NCBI RefSeq assembly: GCF_024586455.1
Contig: NC_065922.1
Span: forward strand, 16,426,089 to 16,490,088
DNA length: 64,000 nucleotides
Reading direction: 5' to 3'
Origin: Bactrocera neohumeralis
Taxonomy: Eukaryota; Arthropoda; Insecta; Diptera; Tephritidae
Below are positions 45,111 through 57,775 of the stretch, in pieces. The translations under genes were made by a program, and so were the position numbers. Numbering within the stretch: the first letter of the stretch is position 1; each line of letters starts with the position of its first letter. Below the pieces are notes generated by a model. The model did no database searches, was not told the DNA's origin, and saw nothing but the letters and a program-made list of their open reading frames with translations.

Positions 45111-47765
45111 ACATACATATTCATCTATTGATTGATTTTTAAGAAAGATAAGATGAGACTCACAATGAATGATCTGACAACCCTGTTGTCAAATATATTC
45201 AAGTTTTCCTTTTCGTTATGAAGATTCTCAGCAAGTTCTCTGCTCTGTAGTAGTATACATATTATTCCAATTGGCATACATAAATATCCGTTTCCGAATA
45301 CCAGGACATTATTGCGGAGTTATCAGCACATTTCTCTCCCTCCACACCCACTTGATGAGTTCTCAATCACAACGTCTATGAGATTGCAGCCTTCTCCAGT
45401 AAATTTAAATATTCATACCTGCTTTTAATTACCCTTGATTCCCAAAGGCAGACATCAGTCTTCTCGGCAAACACTATGAGCCCCTAGAGCGGCTCATCCA
45501 TAATATGAGTTTACAAAGCAAAGGTGGATGTTGCACATTAAATTTAAATGTCGTTTAGCGGCTAAAATAAATAATGTATGTATTCCTTTACCAGTACTTG
45601 CAACAATTTATGCATGCACGTTATATTAACAAGTACAGCAACACTAAACTGTCATTAAAATTAGGCAGCCCAAAGCGTTAGGCGCGCTTACCGAGACATT
45701 AACGCACTTTTAAATATGCCCGCGTTGCAAGCAAACGAAGCGACACGGCTAGACAAAAAACAAAGCGCTTACAGCGCGACGACGTCGATAATGAAATTGT
45801 TGCAGCAAGCGCGGCAGAGAGCGCTGGAAAAAAGCACCGGCAACCGCAGCGCTCAAGCACAATTATTATCATTAAAATACAGTTAGCGAAAAAAGGCAAA
45901 AATCCGACAGCGTCACATTTGCACGCAGGCGCATTTGAAGCGCACATAATTGCATGTTACAAGCTGTCTAAACTGCATAACTTGCAACATGAAACGCCAT
46001 TACTTCCGCCATTTGCCACAGCGCGCGCCCGGTCACACCGCATTTTATTAGGCAAAATCTCGATGGCCGGCTGGCACTTCTTTTTATTTTAATTTTAATT
46101 AACCGCTTTCATAACGCCAACTAATAATTTGCAAGCGTAGCGAAATGCCTAGCGAAAACGTAGTGTGCGCGCGCGCGCGGCAGATGAGCGGCCGTTGTGG
46201 CAAGTTGCATTGCTTTGCAGATGTGAGACAGCAGCGCTTTAGTCACTTTGCGTTGAGCCGCTTTACTTACTTAGTTTAGCATTTAGCTTGCAGCAAGCGC
46301 GGCATATGAAGTAGCAGCAAATGGCGCCGCGCTCCACCCAACTGCAACAACAACAACAATGACGTTAACACAAATACTAGTTATTAATGCAAACACCAAG
46401 TGTCTAAGCTGTGTTGTGTGGTGCCGCGCGGCTACCATATAAAGCGGCTGTGCGCGCCACCATCTCCTTTATGCTTGAATTAGTTACTTAGCATTAGTGT
46501 AGTGGCTCTTGCTGCCGCAGCGGCCGCTTAAAGTCGTTGCGCTTCATTTATGATTGGCAATTTTTGCGAAAATGCCCTCAACATATCTTAATTATAGTGT
46601 TTTGATGGCACCGCGTCGCACTGTGTGTGCCGCGCGCCGGTAGCCGCGTTCGCCAGCAGCATTTGTGCTTGTAAAAAGGAAACGAGCGCCATGCCTGGCG
46701 GACGCACTGCAATTGCTGGACTCTGGTTGAGTGCTTGATTTTAGTCAGACGCTTCACTGCTAACACTATTTGTTTTCTGTTGCACGTGTATGTATTACTT
46801 ACCTGTGTGGCAACATTGATGTTCGCTTGGCCACAGACTTGTAGCTGCGTTGGTAGCGCAAATTTTTCTTATTGACTTTTGCTTCCTCTACCCTCGCGCG
46901 TAGTACCCACTTGCTGTAGAAATTGTTGCAACATATGATACTCTATTTGTTTTATTTTCCTTGCGCTTTTCATCTTTTATTGCTTTGCCACTTGACCGTT
47001 ACCACAGCTTGGCGTTGGTGTTGCACTTATGCAACCGCTTAGGCGTTGTTCTCGTTTGCCAACATTTCGCCTTCATATCGCAATATGTCATTATACAGTT
47101 GCTGCCAACATTTGTTGCAAATCATAATAATTTATTGCTACTCATTTGTTGTGCATAATGTTGCAACATAGCAGTGTAATTTTTTAATATTTTTTATTGT
47201 TACGGCTGTCCACAAGAAGCAAACCATTCGCCGTCGCTTTCTTACTACTTCTAATGCTTGGCCACTTTCGTCTTTCTCTCTTCTTGTGCGAATTCTTACA
47301 ATTTTTCAACCTTCATCTCGCTGCCACCTTCCATTTGATTGTAATTATTGGTCTGCTCCGCACGTTGGCTTCAATTGGGGCGTTGTTACCACCTTCCTGC
47401 CAATCCAAGTTGTCGTTTAGCCTCCGGCCCGTTCAACATTTCTAAATTGTCGGAAGTGAATTTTTAACCTCAAAGTAACAATTTCAAATATTTTTATTGC
47501 TACTGTTACTGGTAGGCCGTCTGTTGCCGCTGCTACTTGTGTTTTGCTTTAGTTGGTGGTCGCTTGATTAGCGGAATTGCATAAATTTATGAATTTGTTT
47601 CGATTGGGCGCAATGGCAATCAATAGGGGTAATTTAGTATAAAATATAATCAGTACATTACGTTTAATCGATAAAGTGATGAAATATTGTTTATACCACA
47701 CACATTTTGTACTTGTTTAAGATTATATGTACCCTAATTTCCGATTTTTGTAAAAAAAAAAAAAA
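45111..47765. other. Unassigned DNA, then GCGC-rich intron-like DNA
   Basis: 45111-45550 may include more of the LINE but I recognise no domain. 45690-46650 is rich in GCGC/CGCG and 'gcgcgcgcgcgcgg' (46167-46180), resembling 23.7-24.9 kb. A TATA-like 'catataaagcgg' near 46436 lacks a convincing initiator. 46800-47600 is TTG/CAA-rich. No gene. Confidence 0.35.
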
Positions 47766-47769
47766 ATTA

Positions 47770-50700
47770 TGCTACATTTTGTGGCAACATACTATTTGAA
47801 ACATTTTCAATTTTTATTGAATTGAAGACTATATGTACCCTTATTTTAGATTTTTGAAAAAAAAAAAATTCATGCCACATTTTGTGGCAAGATAACAATT
47901 AAACAAATTTCGATTTTATTGAATTGAAAGTATTGTTTCTACCGATATTTTATACGTCTTTCGTTCTTAATATACTTTAATTCTCTTAAAAGTATGTGGT
48001 CAATACACTACGTGCAGCATCTTGCTATAATGCGATTTTTCTTTGTTTTTAATATTGCTGTTAAATGATTTGACGGAAAAATACCAATTAGTTATAAAAA
48101 CAATATGCATGTTATCTAAAAACTACATAATGTGCAATATTTTGTTGCAACAAGATGCTGCAAGTAGCTGGGTTGCAACTTGTTATATATGTACATATGT
48201 ACATACATTAGTTAATTTTGAAGTACATACATACATATATTAAAAATCATATATTTGGATACGTGTACCTTCTATGAGTTTTTTTCAAACTGTGCAGCAT
48301 TTTGTGGCAAGCTTTACAACTTATTTTTTTCCACTATTGTATAGAAATACCATTTAATTTAATTCTTATGCTAAAAATTGTACTTGCCACATTTTGTTGC
48401 AAGTTACATAAATTTATCAAAAACAAGTAAAAAATAAAAACTTTATTTTATTTCGTATACAAACAAGCATATTAACCAGAACCTGTAATACGACAACAGG
48501 AAAAAAATATTACACTCAGGTTTTGTGCAACATTTTTTAAACAAAATTATTAACAACATCGACAATATCCTACTTAACCCCTTATAAATACGACCTTTGT
48601 TAGCTTTTCAAACGCCAATTTTTACTTCAACTTCACTTGCAACATTTTGTGGCATAGTGTTATACGCGCAAACTAAAACATTTTTATTTATTGCGCTTGT
48701 AAATTCATTTTTCATATAACTTGCAATCAAAATGTACATGCAACATTTTGTGGCAACATTAATTTTGTTATTATTATAACACCCACAATATCTAGGCGTA
48801 AAATGCATACATTTTTTCGCATGCTGCTATAAATGTCTAAGCTTTATTTTACTTTTAAAGCGACTTGGAGCCCTAATCGAAACTCTGTTAATTTCCAAAC
48901 TGACCCAACCTGCTTAACACCCAACATTTACCAATAATTTTCCACTAAACAAATCGTTTAAAAAATTAACTCCTTTTCATGTGCAACATTTGTACATATG
49001 TACATATATACATACATAAACATCAACTACAACAATTTAGCCAACTTCGATTTAAGTCGTTCACCAATACCATCAAAAGCCACGTGATACTTTTGCCAAT
49101 CACTTTTAATAAAGCATAAATTTATATGGTGGCGCATTAAATCGCCGCCAATTCGCGCCTTTCGCATGCGATAAGCCATAAACGATTTTCAAATTAATGC
49201 AACAAACGGCACTGCAACAACGGACACAAGATCAGCCACCATACGAAGCGAGCATAATTATCAATTTTAATTGCTGTACGTGTGAATGCTGCATCTAGCA
49301 TGTGTATGTGTGAGTATGTGGCAGCTAAGATACGCTTAAAAGTTGTTGTAATTATTTAATGATACGTGTGTGTTGCGACTATTAAAAATTCCACACCACA
49401 CGCAGGCGCTTAACACTTTCAACACAACGGTTTTTTTCTGTTTTTGTTATTGTTAGTATATTTTGGAGTCCATAGGCATGTTGCCATTTGCTTGGTGCTA
49501 ATCAATCTCGCACATTCACACTGCTGCCACATAATGTGGTGCTAAGCATGCGCTGAACGCAATTTCCGTTATCAGCTGAAGAAGATTGAGCCAACACACA
49601 TACACACAAGTATATACATATGTGCAATTGCAATATTGGCGGGTGGTGGCAACAACAACATATTAGCAATGCAACACAACTCTGTGATGCAATGACTTAT
49701 CGGCGCAAATTGTTGTTGTTTAATATTGAACAGCAATCTAATTACACGGCTTGTTGTGCTGTTGTTGCAAGCGCAGTTAGTCACGTGCACTTTTAATTAT
49801 TTGCAACACGACATCCTGCAAGCCGAAGCGATTGTGGCAAAAAGCCACAAGCTTTCTTTACAACTAAATATAATAGTAGTGTTTGTTGCTGTTGTTGTAC
49901 AAGATCTTGTTACACTCGGCATAATGGTGGCGTTATAACAGTGATTGCCGCTGTTGTTGTTTATTGTTGTTGTTATTTTTACTGTTGTTGGATAGTGTGG
50001 CGTTGGCGTCGCTTTCGCACCGTCGCATAATTCGCAGATGACAATAAGAGATAAAGTGCCGCACATTAAATTGCGCTGTGACGCAGCCGCCACCGCCTCC
50101 TCATATAGTGTATTGGTTGGTTGTTGTGCGTTGCTACACGCCGTCGTTATGGATGCAGTAAATTGACAATCATCGATCTTGCTTTGGCGCAATAGCGGAA
50201 GGACAAGCAAGCAAAAAGCGTATGCAGGCGAAAAACTCAAATGGGGAGCAACAAGAACGCGCCTGCTGCCACCTCCTACCACTGAAAAGCTTCGCGTCAT
50301 GCGTCATGAAAATGTTGCACGCAGCTGTGTGTTGTATTTTGTCTTACACATAGCCATACACATGCGCAGCACTCAATTTCCAATTGCTGCAACACCCACT
50401 TTGCGGGTTATTTTTAATATTTTTCATGCAGCAATTTATTTTTATTATTTCAGCTGTTATTACTTACAATCTATTACTTATGGCTGGTGCTTAAGCTTTA
50501 TGTTTGTAAGTGCAACATTTTGTGTCATTTATAAATTGCTTGGAGGTAATGATATACATACATATGTATGAAAAATTTCTTATTTAAAAGGTTTTTGACA
50601 AAATTTGAACTTGCAACGTTTCGTTGCAATATGCTCTAAACTATACAATTTATAAAATTATTTAATTTTGTCCAATTTGGGTAGCAATATATTCATCTGT

Positions 50701-51345
50701 AAATTTTTTCGTGCCACGTTTTGTTGCAAGTGTTTTTTTAAGAATGATGCATAAAATTGGGTCACAACTGCATAACCCCACTCTTGTCAGATTATGTAAA
50801 TAAGCATACACATAATACTCTGTGGCAACATTTTTTAGTTTATTCAAATTAACTGCGTTTTTAGCAAAAAAATTTAAAACATTATTGTTTATACAAAATA
50901 TTACTTGCAATATTTTGTGGGAATATCAACAAAGTGGTTAAAAACACTTTCAAAGCATATTTCCCTTTTTTTTTGAATATACATACATACATACATATGT
51001 ACATATGTATGAACTTATATGTATGAGTTAAATACTTGCAGCATTTTGTGGCATTCATCAACATATAAAAAAATTTAATAATATTGAAAATAGATGTTGC
51101 ATAGATTTTCTGAACAGACGTGATTTTCATAAAATATGACTTGCAACATTTTGTGGCAACATCGAAAAAGTGTTAAAATATACTTTCGACATATTTATTT
51201 TTATTCAAATTCATAAAATATTACTTGCAACATTTTGTGGCAACATCGAAAAAAATACATTTTCAACTGTTTTTTTTTACAAAAATATTTAGTATACGTA
51301 TTTTTTATTGAATATGCACATGCAACATTTTGTGGCATTTAGTTA
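47770..51345. repeat. Degenerate ~100-bp array marked by a TTGCMAC-ATTTT-GTKGCAA dyad
   Basis: Fourteen copies of a 19-bp imperfect dyad, core TTGCAACATTTTGTGGCAA, all in the same orientation (spacer ATTTT on the plus strand in 12 of 14). They start near 47771, 47873, 48134, 48293, 48384, 48637, 48738, 50610, 50713, 50905, 51036, 51140, 51224 and 51320. Half copies near 48524, 48983 and 50822 fill some gaps. Local spacing is about 83-142 bp. The last copies also share 'cataaaatattacttgcaac' and 'atcgaaaaa' flanks, showing true tandem descent. Two copies have fully paired arms (47873 with TGCCAC/GTGGCA; 50610 with TTGCAAC/GTTGCAA). A 1.8-kb stretch of ordinary intron-like DNA (48800-50580) splits the array. 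No coding potential. Confidence 0.85.
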
Positions 51346-54075
51346 TTTAAGATAATTTTTACAATTATTAACATTTTAATATTTTTAAGGAAATGTTGCA
51401 AACTTTTAAGCTTTTCGTATAGGCTTTCACAATTCACCATTTCTTTAATTTCTTAATTCAAAAACATTTAACTTGCAACAAATACTTACCTTGTATTAAC
51501 TTCCGCATGCCAGTTGTTGTGGGTACATTTATGTTAGTATACTATACCTTCATGCAACGTAATATGTAATGCGAATCAGCGCTTGTTGGCACTATTATTA
51601 ATAAAAGTTTCTTAACGGTCGTGCTGGCCGTATCATATGCGCATATAGACAAAGTTGCCACAAATATTTTTCTTATAATAAACTGCCGCCAATCGCCCAT
51701 GCGCATATTATCAATATATCAATTTCTTGTAGATTCTGTTGCACACTTCACAGCTAGCCTACCTGCCACACGTGCACGCATTTGAAGGCATTTTCGTATG
51801 CTGTATGTTGTTTTTTTTTTTTGCTAGCAACGCGCTGTTGGCCGCCGGTTGCAAGTTGCTCTACATTAATAACGCATCCACCCTCTAATTGCATTTTGTT
51901 GCAACGCAGCAGCCGTCGCGCAAGTTGTACAAGTTGGCATGCCATTGATCGCAGGCTGAGTAGTTGCGGCAGCTAACGCCTACTCTCGCTGCACACCCAC
52001 CCGCGCCACTGCCACCTAGGCATAGTCGATTGCGTATCGTTTTATATGTAGTGTGGTGTGTGCTACACCTTCTAGTGGTCTTGCGCACTTTCTATTACCG
52101 TGTTGCAATATGCCGCTTAATCGAATTCTTTGCCGCCAACAATTTCAGCTCACGATTTTCAATTTCGATTAATGTGTGCGCGCCTGCTTGCAACGTGCAA
52201 CGTGCAGCTAACTTCACTGTTGCTATTTATAAATAACGCTACTATACTGCCACACGGTATTTGGTGGTGGCTGCCACATTTTCTATGAGTTTCCTATTAA
52301 CTTTTACTCCTTAGCGACGACATGAAATGCGATGCGTTGCTTGGCTGTGTGTGTGTGTCTGCTACATGCGTTGCTTTACTGCAACTTCAATTAACAGTTT
52401 TGTTGTGCATATTTGGAGCACAAGCAACAACAGCACGCTTGCTCATGCATGTTGTTGTAATGGGAAAAAATCGCAAGCAATCGTTAGATATTAATAACGG
52501 TGGCCAACAGTTGCAGCAACAAGGTTAATCGCCCTTTTGCGCTAAGTAGGAGTATCGACTTAAGCGTCGCAGATGTAGCAACAATATAATATAGCGCTAT
52601 GTGGCAAGCAGTCCGCAAATATTTTGCGCTAGAAAAAAAAGCAAACTACGTTGCAAGTAATCTGTGGAAAATGAGCGCAAGAAAAATTTTGTAGAAAATC
52701 GATATTAGGCGTAGTAAAGTGCTCTGTTGTGGTGTATGTGTGGCAAGCAAGCTGCAAGGCTGAGAAAGCGCAAACTGCGAAAAGCCACAAACCGCAACGG
52801 CGAGTGTACACGATTGTGGCAGCCAAAAATGGCCTTAGCGAAATTTCTGCCCCTTCATATAATTTGTCTGTGTGGCAAGATAAGCAGTTTCTTGGCCGTT
52901 GCACATTTGCCATCAACGCTTGCAACACTGCAACAAATTTACAACGCGCATACACATTTTTAAGGCCTTTGGAAAATTGTTAGCAGCCAAACTGATAACG
53001 CGCGCACCGAATACGTGCAACATGACTGCCAGGACACACATACACTCACACATACACACGCGCATGAGCTGAGGCTAAATGGTTCATGCTGGCTGAAGTG
53101 TGGGAACTGTTGCGTAAGGCTAGGCCTAGCTTCCGCATTGTAAAGCACACATTCTATCGTGCCACATATGTACGCATGCAACATTAGACAAAACACAAAA
53201 ATAAAAGCGCATATTTGAACCAAAAAAATACATAATAACAAAACTAAACACACATACAAAAAAAATTGTAGGAAAAAGGCGAAAATAGTACTTGCCACAA
53301 AATAGAGCCATGAAAAAATTGAAGGCTTTCTAATAGTCGTAAATAAAGTGGCGCGCAAAACTAGCCACCACGGCAAGCAGGTCACTTTGGCTTGCAGTGT
53401 AGTCCCGGTTGCTGTCCATTGTCGCTGCACCCCCGCACTTTGGTGAATAATGAGCGTAGATTAGCGGCCTTAGCCGCGCTTATCGTGCCGCTTAATGAAA
53501 ACCATATTTTTTTAAGCCAACCAAACCGCAACGCCAGCAACTTTTGCACTCACTCACACACACACATACATACATTATGTTTGCACAATTATTTGCGCTC
53601 GCCATACTTGCCACACATTGTCTACGTACGGCTAGCAGTTGGCTGGTTGTGGCAACTAGCAAACTTTTGCTATGTCTATTCTCGTATCGCACTCATGTTG
53701 CCGGTGGTAAATCAGCAGTTAATTTGTTTCTCGGTTATGCTAATCTTAATTGTTTGGCATTTTTTCGCTAAGCTGTTGTTACTGTTGCGGCACACAAACG
53801 CATTCCGGCGCACGCGCACTGCAGCGATTGCGCATTTTCCTTTTTGGCTGTGCACAATCTTTATTATAGCCATGTTTTTTTGCTTTTGTTGCTGTTGTCT
53901 GCCAAATGTGGCATATTCGCTGATATACTTAGGCAATTCTATATGCATAGATATATATTTCCTGAGACTTGCTCTAACGGTTCAAAGTAATTAAATGTGT
54001 GCTCGATATGCGGCAAGAAGTAATGTTATGATTTATTTTATTGAAGATTTGCCGCCTTATAAAGATATTCTTATT
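51346..54075. other. Intron-like DNA
   Basis: No gene is supported. TTGCAAC/GTGGCAA words, GC-rich spots (51800-52060) and CA/TG microsatellites (52343-52358, 53030-53065, 53555-53575) occur. A minus-strand AAG|GTAAGTA donor-like motif lies at 51483-51494. The 200-codon plus frame 53392-53994 is Cys/Leu/Phe-rich without a domain and is probably chance. Confidence 0.4.
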
Positions 54076-54078
54076 CTT

Positions 54079-54085
54079 ATATATA

Positions 54086-54131
<46 letters not shown>
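54079..54131. repeat. (TA)n microsatellite
   Basis: About 50 bp of TA dinucleotides interrupted once by GTG, followed by TTTATTTATT. Confidence 0.95.
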
Positions 54132-54134
<3 letters not shown>

Positions 54135-54159
54135 TTATTTGTTTATTATAACTTGCAAC

Positions 54160-54201
54160 ATTATTAATGTGATTTTCGTTTCCTTCTCTTTACAGGTGAG
54201 T
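54160..54201 (+). promoter_or_regulatory. Recursive splice site (ratchet point), candidate
   Basis: A pyrimidine-rich tract (54172-54192, 'ttttcgtttccttctctt') ends in ACAG at 54192-54195, directly followed by GTGAGT at 54196-54201: a 3' splice site fused to a 5' splice site. A branch-point-like 'attaat' lies about 30 bases upstream (54162-54167). This is the known form of fly recursive splice sites (YYYYNCAG|GTRAGT), which remove very long introns in steps and leave no exon. It is the best such match I found in either strand of the window. It implies a plus-strand gene whose long intron covers this point. Confidence 0.55.
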
Positions 54202-54479
54202 TTTCGGGTTTGTTAAAAATTGCAGTTTTAGGCAACAAAACTCTTTGAGTAGTAAGCTTAACTTTGTGAGTATTTGTATACATATTTTAGTACATAAATT
54301 ATATAACGGGTATTATTTAAAAATTTATAATTTTTTAATATTTTAAATTTAGAAAAATTTTAACTATAACTGTAAAAATCATTACAAAAATAAGTTGCTT
54401 TTTTGGGCTAAAGTACCTGCTATAAATTGCACTGCTGCCATGGAAAAAAATTTCCAATTATTCTTTTGTATTGAATTTT

Positions 54480-55465
54480 GCCGCTGTGGCAACCCTCTTC
54501 ACAAAAATTTTATAAATTTTGCTAATTCATAAACCATATGAACTATAGTAAAATATCGCACATTTTATTGTTAAAAATATAACTTTTAAAATATACAACA
54601 AACATATGGCAACACTGTTAAAAATTTCTGACGCAGTAATTTTATATAAAAACATTAATATCTTTCAATTTTTACTAAAATTATTGTTTTATCCGAATAA
54701 ATTAATATTTTTTTGTTTCCAGGATTGCCAACCAAATATAAGTTTGGTATATAATTTTTTTTTTTTGTAATTCACAAACCTTATCAACTACAGTAAAATG
54801 TTGCACACTTTTTGTTAAAATATATAACTTTTAAAACATACTATACACATGGCAACCCTGTTAAAAATTTTGGCTGCTTTAATTTTATATCAAAACGTTG
54901 ATTCCTTTGTATTTTTTCTAAAATTTTTTAGTTTTTTCGTCTAATTTTATATTTGTTTGGTTTCCAGGGTTGCCAGTTAAATATAAATTTTATATAAAAT
55001 TTTCTTTTAGTGTCACTAATTAATATTATTAGAGTTGCGGTATGTAAATACTATACTGTTTTATCGATACACATTTGAAATTGTTGAACTTAGTTTACTT
55101 GTGTGGCAACCCTATACCAAAAGTTATGTGTTGTTCTAATAAAATTTTTCGTATTTGAATTTTATAATATAATGTACATATGTGTAAAAAAAAAATATTT
55201 ATTAGTTTTATTTTAGAATATACATACATATACATACATATGTGCCAACATAAAAAATTTTAGTTTGAAAAATTTTTTAAACTAAACTTTTTTATGTGAA
55301 AGTTAATTCCAAAAAAATTTTAAACTAAAATTTTTTAAGTTGGCAACCCTACACAAAGTTGAAACCTTTGAAAAAAATTATTTCCGAAAGAAAAATATTA
55401 ATTAATGAAAAAATAAAACTCTTCAAAATGTCTATTAATTTTTTTTCTAAAGGTGGCAACCTTCA
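54480..55465. repeat. Tandem array (~118-bp spacing, 245-bp unit) marked by TGGCAAC
   Basis: Two long units are clear: 54523-54767 and 54768-55005 (offset 245). Each has 'taattcaYaaacc', 'aactaYagtaaaat', 'atataacttttaaaa', 'atggcaacMctgttaaaaattt' and 'tttggtttccagggttgcca' blocks in order. Within and beyond them 'tggcaac' or its complement recurs at about 54487, 54606, 54724, 54849, 54964, 55103, 55342 and 55454, mostly 110-140 bp apart and partly alternating in strand. Later copies share only the mark and A/T-rich filler. Confidence 0.85.
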
Positions 55466-56340
55466 CAAAAATATGAGAGATATATTTTTTTTAATGTTAA
55501 CTGAAAGGCTTTGATAATTCGCAAGAATTAATTATAGAGAAATTTATCTCAAAAAAGTTTTATTTCAAAACCCCTAATACTTGTACAAACGCAAAAGAAA
55601 GACGCACCAATGAAATCTCCAGTAACTTTCTTAGACGGCAGTAAAGCTTAAACTAAGTAAAAATAAAGGACATTTATGTATACCAGATTTAGTCTTCGGA
55701 AGAATTGTCATCCAAAATCCTATTGAACGCAGAATACTAATACATTATTGCCTCGAACTGAACTTTTTCCATGACACAGTCTCGTGTAACTTGGCATCAT
55801 AGCATCATATGATATCATGTACATATGTACTAAAGAAGTTAAGAAATTTTACTGCTCCAACTGCTAAATAAATTACTATATATCGTAATAGCGGCTGTCA
55901 TATGATAATTTGAAGGTTTCACGTCACAGAGTCACATCATCATATCATGTCATATCATCAAATAAGAAAACTTATGTAATTCAGTAAAAATGGCATCTAT
56001 GTACGTAAAAAATTTAATCAACTAAATGACCTATATGCCATACTTAAAGTCATTACAATATACAATGATATCACATCATAACATCACATCACAAGACATT
56101 TTACATTTTTTTCATTGCATAATTTGAAATATAGATATTATTTATATAAAATATAAAAATACAAATATTAAACTGTTTAACATATCGGTCATGTGATATC
56201 ACATCAATACAAAACATCACATCATTGAAATTATGCAAAGCTGTTAAGTGCTTGTTGCATTTATTATTTATAGAATTTAACAAATTCAATTTTATTTTTC
56301 AAACAACTGCAGCACTATCATATTAATCATATTATATATA
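55466..56340. other. Unassigned DNA with CATCA/ATATCA clusters
   Basis: No gene. Imperfect short repeats 'atcatatcat', 'cacatcat' and 'catcacatca' cluster at 55795-55825, 55935-55960, 56070-56100 and 56195-56225. Confidence 0.45.
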
Positions 56341-57639
56341 TTTTTTTTTTCTGTTTACATTTTGTCTGGCAACACCTGGGCAGCATACATCCTAGCTACT
56401 TGTGCTACAAACACACAAAAAACTTAAATTTCAATTTCATTTTCCTCGACAATTAACGACAATTTCGAAATCAATTGAAAATCAATAAAACAACAAAAAC
56501 AAAAAAATGCAAAAAATATCATAAAATCGTCAAGTATGCAAAAATCAACAAAGACTCGCCCCAAACATAAACGGAAATGCGCCTGCATGCAGAAATATTT
56601 ATGTAAATATGGCATACATACACACATATACATATGTATTGGTTTTTGTATGAATTTGTATGAGTTCGGCTGCAAGACATTTCAATTCAGCGCTTCAAGT
56701 AGCGCAAAGCGCCAAGAAAAATTGGTAAATCGGCAAGCTTGCAACAAAAGCAGTTGTGGCAGCAACACTACACGTCGTGTATGTGTTGTGTGTCGCATAG
56801 TGGTGGCAACAACAGTGTCACGATGGCAACACGGCAAATGCCAACAATTGTCAATTCAATTCGCGCCGCACGAAATGTACGCAAATGCGAATTGTGGCAA
56901 CAATTTTTGGTTTTTCACTCATTTTATTGTTGTTGTTTTTTATACACAGGCGACCACTTCTATTTATCTTTATTGCATTTCGATTTTTGCGCAAACAAGA
57001 AAACAATGAAAAACAAGTAACAACAACACAACAATGGGGCTAATGGCATTCCTGTCGCAGGTCAGTAAGGTGATCGGCCAGTTGTGGCTGGTGGATTGGA
57101 GCGGCTAGCGAAAACAATTTAAAAGCAATTTGAGTCATGTTGGTCGCAACTTTTAATTCATGAATTGTGCTGATGCTGGCAGCAATAACAAGCGACAACC
57201 AGCGGCGTTCGCCAGCCATTCAGCCGACCAATGCGACGCAGTGACATTTGCATTTCAGCCGAAAGGTCTGGTGCGTGGCGCTCCGACCAAAGCACACACA
57301 CACATACACCGAATGACGCGGCGCAGGAATTCGTTACATATGTCGGCATTTAAAAACGAGGCATTTCGACATTTCTGTTGTTTGTCTGTCGGTGGCTCAA
57401 AGCGCCTGCGCAACGCCGCCGTCCGCCATCGGCCGTCTAATTCATTTGTAAGCGCATGCGCAACGCACAGTCAGCAGTTGGCTGTCAACACTGACGACAA
57501 TTGTACTGTGCGCCTAGCAATTTTTTAGTGTCACAACAAGAACAACAAACGATTTTATGTTTCCACTAGCGACAATTTGCATTTTCATGCGACCCAAACG
57601 CTTTGCTGCGCGACCTGCCACAACTGTTTTTATAGCGTT
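56341..57639. other. Intron-like DNA
   Basis: No gene is supported. CAA and GGCAAC words occur throughout. At 57034 a short ATG frame ('MGLMAFLSQ') meets a donor-like CAG|GTCAGT at 57060, which is suggestive but short. GCGCATGCGC lies at 57452-57461. The 157-codon frame at 56536-57009 is Cys-rich without a domain. Confidence 0.35.
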
Positions 57640-57775
57640 TGGTATGTTGTTGCTGTTGATATTATTGTTGTTGTTTTTTATATTGTTGCTATTGTTTGTT
57701 ATATTGTTGTTATTGTTCCTTATATTGTTTCTTATATTGTTGTTGTTTGTTTCTTAAATTGTTGTTGTCACAATT
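57640..57775. repeat. (TTG)n/TTATATTG repeat
   Basis: Imperfect TTG triplets mixed with a repeating 'ttatattgttgttattg' unit (about 15-18 bp) over 130 bp. The Leu/Ile or Val/Ile frames across it come from the repeat. Confidence 0.8.

Noticed and set aside
46430..46480. TATA-box promoter at 'catataaagcgg'
   Set aside because: No initiator or downstream element at the right spacing and no open frame after it.
46795..46815. Minus-strand CAG|GTAAGT as a recursive splice site
   Set aside because: The bases before CAG are not pyrimidine-rich, so it fits only an ordinary or chance donor.
53392..53994. 200-codon plus-strand open frame with hydrophobic stretches
   Set aside because: Hydrophobic runs come from TTG/TTT-rich sequence. 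Overlapping frames on both strands are also open, and there is no family resemblance.
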